From positions 806,001 through 870,000 of the forward strand of contig NC_082425.1 of the NCBI RefSeq assembly GCF_004011695.2: 64,000 nucleotides of DNA, written 5' to 3'. The position numbers and the translations under genes were made by a program. This document shows positions 55,896 to 64,000 of the stretch, in pieces. This stretch comes from Ascochyta rabiei. Its lineage: Eukaryota > Ascomycota > Dothideomycetes > Pleosporales > Didymellaceae. Positions within the stretch are counted from its first letter, which is position 1; every line of letters begins with the position of its first letter. Below the pieces are notes generated by a model. The model was not told the DNA's origin, made no database searches, and worked only from the letters and a program-made list of their open reading frames with translations.

Positions 55896-58862
55896 GATGG
55901 CGGCGAGGCGGGGGTGGGGTGACGGGCGAGAGCGTGTACTCGCAGGGTGTAGGGGCTCAAAGAGAGGTTGAGCGCCGATCGGTCTCCAGGAAGCACACAG
56001 CAAAGGGCTCCGGTAGCGAGAGTATGCCACACTCGTGAAGAGGGGTCGGGTTGGGTGGGAAGGAGCAGGAGAGGATGAGAGGAGAGAGAGCCGGCAGGCG
56101 CAGGCCGGATATTATAAGCGGTGGAGGTGGAGTGGGAGTGGAAGCACTGTCCAGACATCTGTTGAATCCCCAACGCACTGCAACGCTAAGCGAATAAACC
56201 GGGACCTTGCATGGCCTGCACCGCTCCACCCAGGCCACCCAGGCCCCTTCGAGACCTGCCAGGGCCGTGATTTTTGTCATCGCCGGCCTGGCGCGGTCTA
56301 GCGCCGCCGTCCATTCGCTGCCCAGGGTCCTGCACGGGCATGCAGGCGCCGCGCGCTCTTAACGGCGCGAGAAGAATTTGTGCAAGAGGCGGATCGCTGC
56401 CGCAGCGAGACAGCAGAAACCAGAAACGCGCTGATCTCGGTGCAGAGATGGAACTGGGTGGCGTTATCCGTGTGCTCGCAAGCCTTGCACCTCCCGGACT
56501 ACGGTTCCCCAGATTTCTAGAAGACTTGCATTCGCCCTCGCCATCGGCGCTCGATGGTTTAGTCGATGGCAAACCCGTTGCGTTTCACACCTGTGCCATC
56601 TGGCCTGCGTGGACAGTCCTGCGTGGACAGTACTGTGTAGACGGTGGGCAAGCAGAGCACGACGCAGTCAAGCACTGCAAAAGAGCGGTCTAGCGGTCTG
56701 ATTCGCCGCAAACGCGTCCCGGCCAGCCAGCAGCGAACATCGTTCCGGGCATAGCAAACTTCACGCTGTGAGGCCACACAACAGTAGTCTCGTCATCGCT
56801 AGCCCGTCTCTTTCCAATCCCAGCGCCCCCGCTCACGAGCCCGTCACCAATGACAGGTGGCAAAACCGTCAAGCCTGCCACTCGAGCATCTGTTGATATC
56901 GCGCGCTCGCCAACAGGGCCTTTGCTCTGCACCCTGACGACTGCCTGCAGTCTGACATGCTCGCATCTTTGCCCGCTCATCGAACCACGGTTCGCAGTCG
57001 ACCATGAACACTTGGCGACACCGATTGCATCTTTGGCCTGCCCAGCATCGCCCCCAATGGCACGGTGCTGTGCCTGCTATCCCACTGCTGGAATAATTCT
57101 CGCCGACGGTGCATCACCATGCTGCAGGGTTGGTATAGCCGACTCCACGGCTCCGGCAAGTGCATCCCGGTTCTTCGCGCCTCGCAACTTGTTCCCAATG
57201 CAGCCTAGCCCGCCTGCGTCTCTCTCAACACCAAGCACCATCGCCAGTTTGCAGCCATACACATGTTTCTCGATATCACACCGAGCCTTCTCGCAACCTG
57301 GCACGACCGGCGCTGCGACATGTGGTTGCAAACGGCGCACCTTGGTTTCAGACCATAACCTTCTCTTCTGAAGCTTTGTGTTGAGCTTTGTGCTGAGCTT
57401 TGTGTTGAGCTTGGTGTTGAGCTTGGTGTCGAGACCAGGTGTTGCGTGCAGCTGTGTCCCAGCCAACATTCAAACGCTCGTCCATGTCTACTTGTGAGCT
57501 CAGATTGTTGCGCCACCGTGACGCCATCTCGCGCCTTCTGGCTCTGGCTCTGGCTCGAGTCTGATCTCACCCACAACCCCAGATTGGCGTTGGCATTGGC
57601 ATTGGCGTTGGCATGCTACCACCCCCACAGTCAACAGAACGCCTGTTGGCACCAGACCATCTGACCTGGTCCAACTTCGATGTCTTTTCTGCCAATGCTG
57701 GAGCGGTGGATAGGCTGGTCGATCACCCTGCAGAATCGGTGACGAGGAGTGAACTTGCAGCATCCTCGATCTTTGGAGAACCTCTCTTCGGCGTGGAAGA
57801 GACGTTGGAACCTGTAGTAGGTGGCTTTGGTCACCCGTGAAGTCGCTCCCTGGAGCAGACACCATGGCTTTGTAGGTACACGGTATTACCTCCGTTCCTG
57901 CATTCCGATATCGGACCACGGCGACCTCAACACGACCTAGTCACTGCGGCGTAGAGTAGGCTATCTGGAGACTGCTCAAGCCGGTCTTTAAGTGGTAGGT
58001 ATGGTAGAGTTGTACAATGCTGCAAAGCACCGCGAACCGTAAACACTCGGCATCCGGCGATGGACACGCACTGACACCCACCAACGCCTAAGGTGTTTCC
58101 CAGCAGATGTGGGATCTCCTCGCATCTTGCCATTCATCGTCGAAGTCCTTCTTTACCATCGGGCAACACCGAAGATGAGGTAAGCTGCTTGCTCATCCTG
58201 AGCCAATCACACATCATGCTGCTATCAGTATCGCTCAAGGTTTACCAACCATAGGCGGGCGCCGCCTCAGCCTTCAAGCACTCCCACATGAACGACACAT
58301 TTGCCGTGGAGAAGATACAGTCTTGCCGGCGAATTACATTTTGTTTCGGCTTGCTCCATTGAACGGCTGTTCTGAGTGGCTTTTGTACGCGAGCTAGATC
58401 CTCAGTTGTGTATCGTGGGTTTTGCCTCAGAGATAAAGCGACCTAGAGTTTCTTTCGATGTATGCTATAAAGTAGAAGCCGACATCCACTGGCCCGTCGA
58501 CACGCCTCTACCGCTACCACGATCAAGGATCAATATCATCGAACTCGGCCGTGTTTTGCTTCACCATTCCCCGCAATATCAGAACCGCATCATAAGCATA
58601 TCGATTAGTCGCCGCTAGCGCACTGCGGGCAACCTCTGCGCACCCGAACTCTGAGCCCAGCACTATCACAACCGTATAGCTCGAGTCGCTAGCCATTACA
58701 TCGATCAATCTTACAACCTCCACGCTCAAGCAATCTCCGACTCTCATTGAAAAACAACTGAGCAGACCTGGTCAGAGCGACTGCAACTCGACGTTACTTG
58801 AGGAACTCCACGCCTCACAAAAAAAAGAGAGTGACAAGTTTCGCACTGTCAAACTTACAGCA
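55896..58862. promoter_or_regulatory. 3-kb divergent spacer OLE1 / purine permease
   Basis: I see no gene. The left third is GC-rich and belongs to the OLE1 leader and promoter. Short repeats occur at 57371-57433 (five units of about 12 bp, TTGTGTTGAGCT and variants) and at 57583-57614 (GGCGTTGGCATT hexamers). The rest is featureless sequence of normal composition. Confidence 0.45.
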
Positions 58863-60850
58863 ATGGCAGACCGCATTGGACCCGACTACGGACCGCAGCG
58901 AAGCTTTGGAGAGAAGTGCAGACGTTTTGGAAAAGCCTTCACAACCAAGTATGACTACATCCCTAGATTCATTTGTACATCAGCAGACACTGATAGCATG
59001 CAGAGATGGATTGATTGGAACATACGACTATGCCTTTCTCTTCAAGCCCAATCTTCCTTTCATGAAGAAGACACGGCGTGCGGCACCCTTTTTCGGTCTT
59101 CATGACCGCATGTCCGTCCTCCTGGCTCTTCTCCTTGGATTTCAACATGCACTTGCCATGCTGGCTGGTGTGATTACGCCTCCCATCATCCTGGCCAATG
59201 CTGCTCACTTGACCGGCAACCAGCAGCGCTACCTCGTTTCGACGTCGCTTATCGTCTGTGGTATCCTCTCTGCTATCCAGATCACCAGGTAAGTCACGGC
59301 CATGTCCATATGGGCGAGATTTCAGCTTACCTTCTCAGGTTCCACATCTGGCGCACCCCCTACTATGTGGGCACAGGCCTAATTTCCGTCGTGGGAACCT
59401 CTTTTGCCACCATTCCCGTCGCAACCGGCGCTCTCAGTCAGATGTACGCCAATGGCATGTGTCCTTCCGACAGCGCGGGCAACCCACTTCCCTGCCCCAA
59501 CGGCTACGGTGCTATCCTCGGCACGGGTGCATGCTGCGCACTCCTCGAAATAGCAATGTCCTTCACCTCCCCTCGGCTTCTGAAGAAGATCTTTCCACCC
59601 CTCGTCACCGGTCCAACGGTCCTGCTCATCGGTGTCAAGCTCATCTTGACCGGCTTCCAGAACTGGGCCGGTGGAAGCAGTGGCTGCCAAGCCCTTCCAA
59701 CAACCGGCATCTACCGACTGTGTCCCACCATCAACGCGCCCCGTCCTTTGCCCTGGGGTTCAGCGGAATTTATCGGTTTAGGCTTCAGCGTATTCATCAC
59801 GATTATCATCTGCGAGCGTTTCGGCGCGCCCATCATGAAATCCACCGCCGTCGTCATTGGATTGCTCGTAGGCTGCATCATTGGCGGCGCCACAGGCTAT
59901 TTCGACAAGAGCGGCATCGATGCTGCGCCTGCTGTCAGCTTCATCTGGGTCGAGACATTCAAGCTGAGCGTGTATGGGCCGATAGTGCTGCCGCTGTTAG
60001 CTGTGTACATGGTGCTTGCCATGGAGGCCATTGGCGATATCACAGCAACATGCGACGTCAGCCGGCTACAGGTCGACGGCGAGCTATTTGACAGCCGGAT
60101 CCAGGGCGGTGTGCTTGCAGACGGACTGAACGGCATCGTAGCCGCGCTGTGCACCATCACGCCCATGTCGACGTTTGCGCAGAACAACGGCGTCATCGCC
60201 CTCACGCGCTGCGCCAACCGCAAAGCAGGATACGCAGCCTGCTTCTGGCTGGTCGTCATGGGCGTCTTCGCCAAATTCGCAGCCGCCCTCGTCGCCATCC
60301 CCCCCGCCGTCCTCGGCGGCATGACGACGTTCCTCTTCTCCGCCGTCGTCGTGTCCGGAATCGCTATCATCGCGCGCACGCCCATGACGCGCCGAAACCG
60401 CTTCATCCTCACCGCAGGCTTCACCCTCGGCTTCGGCGCCACAATGGTCCCCACGTAAGTCTCTCCCTCCATCTCTCTCTCTTTTCCCCTCTTCTTTCGC
60501 AACAAAGAGACACTAACCCCCCTCGCAGCTGGTTCTCCTACGTCTTCACCTACAGCGGCCCCAACCGCGCACTAGCCGGCTTCTACGACGCCATCGAGCT
60601 CGTCCTCGAAACGGGCTTCGCCGTCGTCGCCTTCACGACGCTGATCCTCAACCTCATCCTGCCCGAGGAGGAGATCGAGGACGAGCTGCCAGAGCTCATG
60701 GCCGAGGAGCGCCATGGCGGCGTGGAGGCTGCGGCTGGGGCCGGGGCCGGGGCTGATGCGGACGAGTGGGCGCGTGGCCAGAAGCTGGGGCAGGAACAGG
60801 TGGGAGGTAGTCGGGCGACTTCGGATGTGCGGGGGAGCAAGGAAGTGTAG
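58863..60850 (+). CDS. Uric acid/xanthine permease (NAT/NCS2 family)
   Basis: Four exons, 58863-58948, 59004-59288, 59339-60454 and 60529-60850, encode 602 residues. About 12-14 membrane segments are visible. The NAT signature QNNGVIALTR lies at 405-414, and an AMEAIGDITAT block (the family's conserved acidic segment) precedes it. The DGLIGTYDYAFLFKPNLPFM start of the transport domain forms only after removing the 55-bp first intron. This is the layout of Aspergillus UapA/UapC, which import uric acid and xanthine with protons for nitrogen supply. The cytosolic tail is acidic then Ala/Gly-rich (EEEIEDELPEL). The exact purine preference cannot be read from these motifs alone. Confidence 0.93.
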
Positions 60851-61035
60851 GGTTGTGGTAGTGGACAGGATTTCTGTGTCGTTTGGATCTGCAGTGCATA
60901 GCATTCAATGCACGATACAGAAGGCTCTTTCGAACCTCGCTAAAACACCATTTTTCTGACGATTCACGCACAATCGCTTCTCTCGTTACATGTCTGTGAT
61001 CAGATGTTGCACGCTCGCTGGACACCAACACGATA
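60851..61035. other. Convergent 3' spacer
   Basis: 185 bp between the permease and esterase stops; no gene. Confidence 0.5.
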
Positions 61036-63096
61036 CTATTCATCGTAATACCCAAGCCCAAACCCCAGCGCCTCGCACTGCTCGATCTCCCTCCACCCTT
61101 GGTCGCGCGGCCTGACGTCCAGCACGCGCAGCGTCGCGTCCGTGCCACCATCACCAACAGGCCTCCACCTGCGCGACGCCAGCACGAGATCCGTGGTATT
61201 GGTAAACCGCCTAGTCTCCAAAAAACCCTGATCTGGCGTCGGATCCCCCGTCCTCGCAAAGCTGGTCCAGGAGTCCAAGACAAACTGCGAGAATTTCATG
61301 TCGTTGTCGTCGCGCAGATGGCCCCCCTCGCGTACAAGCGTGCCGAATACGTAGTAGAGTTCTCCCGAGTGGCACTTGTAGTACGGCTTGCCTGGGTTGC
61401 CGAATGGATGCGCGGCATCGCGCGGGGCTTCGCAGGCGGGCGGGTTTGGACTATAGGATAGCAGCTGGAAGGCGCGATCAAATTCGTAGGCATATACTTT
61501 CTTGAACACGGAGTTCTTGGAGCCGATCGAGGCGGTCGATTGGGCGAGGCAGCGGAACATGGCGTCTGTTGCCACGCGGCTTGTGACGTTAAAGATGGCA
61601 AGTGTGGAGTTCGGAGCGGTGGGGAGAGGGAAGAGATTAGCGTCCAAGACGGTGGAGACCGGGAGGTCTTGCTCAAGAAGCGCGGCGGTGAGGTTCGCGC
61701 TGCTTGGGTAGGCGGCAAAGGGTGAGCCGTCGTCGTGCATAATACCTGAGAGCAGGGTAACGTTGAGCTTTGATGCTGCGGAGCCGAGTGGGAGGGTGGA
61801 GGCCGTGAGGAACGTGTTATCAACTACCGGGTAGGAGGCCACGGTACCGGTGGTAAGAGCGAGGGGGCTGACGGCTTGCAGGCAACTGAGGATGGTGTCA
61901 CTGTTGGTCGAGGCGCATCCAGTCTCGTTAAGAAGAGACTTGGTCTGGTTGGTAGCCTCGGTGATGGTCAGGTACTTGGCGAAGGTCGAAGCGTAGTTTA
62001 AGCCTTGGGGGGTGCTCTGAGTAATTGCACCTGCAAACTTGTGACGAGCCTCTGGTGAGGCAAGTAGCGCTCTCACAGAGGCTGCGCCAGTACTCTGGCC
62101 AAAGACGGTGATCCTGTCCTTGTCGCCGGCAAAGGCATCGATGTGAGCGTGAAGCCAGTCCAGCGCAGTACTCTGGTCTTTCAAACCGTAGTTACCTGTC
62201 AGGGAAGTGCCATGCAGTGCCAAAAAGCCCAGATTTCCGAGTCGGTAGTTAATTGTCACAAGAACCACATCGCCACGAGATGCAATGGCTCCACCATCAA
62301 AAGTTGTGTCGCTACCTGAGCCACTGACGAAGCCACCGCCGTGGACCCAGACCATGACGGCTTTCTTTTTGATCTTGGAGTTTTTCTGACTAGGGAGGGA
62401 CGGGCTCCAGATATTCAAATACAGGCAGTCTTCGCTGCATGACGCCGAGCCAGAACTACAGCTACCTTGTATGCATTGAGGCCCGTATGAAAGTGCTGAG
62501 ATGTTCGACCCAGCAGGCGGCAGGTAGACAGAGTCCGAGAAACGGTTGGGTATAGTAGCGTACTTGATGCCCTGGAAACGGAACGAGTGTTTATCGCGGT
62601 AGCCCAGGATGGTTGCATTTCCCGTCGTGACTGCTGTCTGCCACTTGGTGCGCGTGTCAGTTGAATCCGGTGAGCTGAGGGCCGCCGAGTTGTAGCAGAG
62701 CGCTGGCAGAAGGGTGTTGCACGGCAGCCGCTGGGTGCGGCCTTTTCCTGTAACGGCGGTACATTTGGCGTCTGCAGCACCTGCCACCCAATAGAGAGTC
62801 TGACTTTGTGTCTTACTGCCATGTCCAAGATACTGTAGGAGCGCAAGCTCTTGCGGAACGCGCTCGATGGACCATAGCGTTTCTCCCAGCGCTGCACAAG
62901 TCGAAGCCGAGGCTGAGTAGGACTGGCGCTTGCTGATGACGATGGTGGAAGCTTGTCTGTGGCTGCTGTTACCATACAGGTCGTTGTGGGTTAGTATGGT
63001 TAGATCTGAGTCGAGGGTGCGTGGGTTGGGAACGCATGCTACCAGAGATGCGAGACACAGTGATGAGGCTAAGAGGGGAGGCATGCGTGCAGCCAT
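61036..63096 (-). CDS. Secreted type-B carboxylesterase with N-terminal Cys-rich extension
   Basis: This single-exon gene of 686 residues has a signal peptide (to about residue 20). Residues 65-140 form an extra Cys-containing region (CAALGETLW ... YWV ... PCNTLLPALC) ahead of the esterase fold. The esterase domain starts near 158 (GNATILGYRDKHSFRFQGIKYA in outline). It has EDCLYLNIWSP (222-232), the oxyanion loop HGGGF (252-256) and the nucleophile Ser335 in GQSTGA, where most relatives have GESAG. The acidic residue is probably in GIMHDDGSPF and the His in YYKCHSGELYYVFG. Several N-glycosylation sites are present. The substrate is unknown; members hydrolyse diverse esters. Confidence 0.88.
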   Translation of the reverse strand: MAARMPPLLASSLCLASLVACVPNPRTLDSDLTILTHNDLYGNSSHRQASTIVISKRQSYSASASTCAALGETLWSIERVPQELALLQYLGHGSKTQSQTLYWVAGAADAKCTAVTGKGRTQRLPCNTLLPALCYNSAALSSPDSTDTRTKWQTAVTTGNATILGYRDKHSFRFQGIKYATIPNRFSDSVYLPPAGSNISALSYGPQCIQGSCSSGSASCSEDCLYLNIWSPSLPSQKNSKIKKKAVMVWVHGGGFVSGSGSDTTFDGGAIASRGDVVLVTINYRLGNLGFLALHGTSLTGNYGLKDQSTALDWLHAHIDAFAGDKDRITVFGQSTGAASVRALLASPEARHKFAGAITQSTPQGLNYASTFAKYLTITEATNQTKSLLNETGCASTNSDTILSCLQAVSPLALTTGTVASYPVVDNTFLTASTLPLGSAASKLNVTLLSGIMHDDGSPFAAYPSSANLTAALLEQDLPVSTVLDANLFPLPTAPNSTLAIFNVTSRVATDAMFRCLAQSTASIGSKNSVFKKVYAYEFDRAFQLLSYSPNPPACEAPRDAAHPFGNPGKPYYKCHSGELYYVFGTLVREGGHLRDDNDMKFSQFVLDSWTSFARTGDPTPDQGFLETRRFTNTTDLVLASRRWRPVGDGGTDATLRVLDVRPRDQGWREIEQCEALGFGLGYYDE

Positions 63097-64000
63097 GTTG
63101 ATGCTCTGTCACGACCCAGCAGGCGTGCCGTGTGTTTTTGAGGCGGGTCGTCAGTCACCATTTTATCTTCACGGTCCATGGACATAATAGTCTCCTTGCA
63201 AGCGAACAGTCCTGAGATGCGGGCCATGTGCCTATGCCCAGCTCATTCGTGGGATAAAGTACAGCTCGACGGTCTACGGCTGAATCAAGCATTAGCACGG
63301 CGCGATGCCGAACGTGACGCGGAGCGCTGAGGAGCGAGTCGAGGGTGCTTCTGGCGGAGAGTACACGGCGCACGGTGTGGTTGTACCTGGGTGTCTGAGT
63401 GGAGGTGACGGCGCTGCAAAGCTGCGAAGCTGCGAAGCTGCGAAGACTGCTCAGGACACGCCACGAGCCAGGCATGCAACGCGTCGGCCTGGGGGAGCTC
63501 CACTGCCATTCAGCTCGTGTACGCTCCTGCATGTGGCACGTGACACAGGGGACAGGCGCGCAGACTCGAGAGACGGTTGCGTTTGTGGCACACGACCGTG
63601 TTTGTTGCTCATCCTCCACCTCTCGAACGCGGTGCAAGAGACAGGGAGGGACTGGCCGACGGCAGCGGGACTGATGTGCTGGGGTGGACGGCAGCAGAGT
63701 CCAGAGCACAACAGCACAACAGCACAACAGCACGACAAGGCGACAGGGCGACAAGGCGGCAGGGTGACGGGGCGTGTGGGCCCGGGTGCTGTGACTTGTG
63801 AGACGTGTGAGACTTGGGAGAGGCCGTTGCGGTGGACGTCATTGTGAAGGAGCAACGTTTCAGGATGGCGCCGACTGAGGCGGGGGCTCTCGGCGCTCTT
63901 ATCGCTGATTGCCCGGCGAGTGCCTTCCCGGCTGCAGCTGCAGCTGGCCTCGTGCGGTGCCTTTGCCCTCTGCGCGTCGACAGCCAGCAGCGGCGGAATG
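63097..64000. other. Upstream region of the esterase gene
   Basis: This 900-bp stretch reaches the window end. It has short repeats at 63418-63445 (GCTGCGAA x4) and 63709-63735 (ACAGCACA). Overlapping frames up to 199 codons (63155-63754, minus) are low-complexity and without motifs, so no gene is called. Confidence 0.45.

Noticed and set aside
54324..55922. 532-codon open frame on the plus strand opposite OLE1
   Set aside because: It is the antisense shadow of a highly codon-biased gene. The minus strand carries all histidine boxes and the cytochrome b5 motif, while the plus frame has no known motif and is Val/Leu/Asp-repetitive.
63155..63754. 199-codon and other overlapping frames near the window end
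   Set aside because: Low-complexity, repeat-driven frames open in several phases at once; no domain visible.

Overview
The window is filamentous-ascomycete DNA, most likely a Dothideomycete of the Pleosporales. This placement is inferred from gene content and style: short 46-60 bp GT..AG introns, RIP-type C-to-T decay in repeats, and a fungal gene set (ROT1, MTR10, UapA-type permease, OLE1 desaturase, Zn2Cys6 regulator). It was not tested by database search. Exon coordinates were worked out by hand from splice sites, and every spliced model I give is a whole number of codons.

1-1711 holds a PAN/apple-domain membrane protein on the minus strand. 1727-16590 is one large nested transposon that begins 13 bp upstream of that gene's ATG. 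The outer element is a decayed Fot1/pogo-type DNA transposon with 42-bp terminal inverted repeats flanked by TA. Two copies of one Gypsy-type LTR retrotransposon lie inside it, head to head: 2481-8369 on the minus strand and 9350-16185 on the plus strand, each with 193-bp LTRs. The middle of the pogo transposase (8370-9349) is inverted relative to its two ends. The 5-bp target duplications of the two retrotransposons are exchanged, which records an inversion by recombination between the copies. The minus copy carries a GC-rich, undamaged antisense ORF of 124 codons with its own TATA box. The plus copy keeps gag, protease and RT, which the minus copy has lost.

17549-37430 is dense housekeeping sequence: NOG1 (60S ribosome biogenesis GTPase), GLO3 (ArfGAP), a DUF1989 protein, a RanBP2-type zinc-finger protein, MTR10 (nuclear import receptor), SmE (spliceosome), 5-formyl-THF cyclo-ligase, ROT1 (ER chaperone) and a 1167-residue Zn2Cys6 transcription factor. 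37431-42494 is about 5 kb in which I see no gene.

42495-63096 is rich in lipid metabolism. A catalase-related hemoprotein and a lipoxygenase form a divergent pair. They are followed by an RKM5-like methyltransferase, a long-chain acyl-CoA synthetase, TDP1 (DNA repair), the delta-9 desaturase OLE1, a uric acid/xanthine permease and a secreted type-B carboxylesterase. Fatty-acid activation, desaturation and peroxidation genes thus sit within about 14 kb. I see no biosynthetic cluster core enzyme, rRNA, convincing tRNA or CRISPR array.
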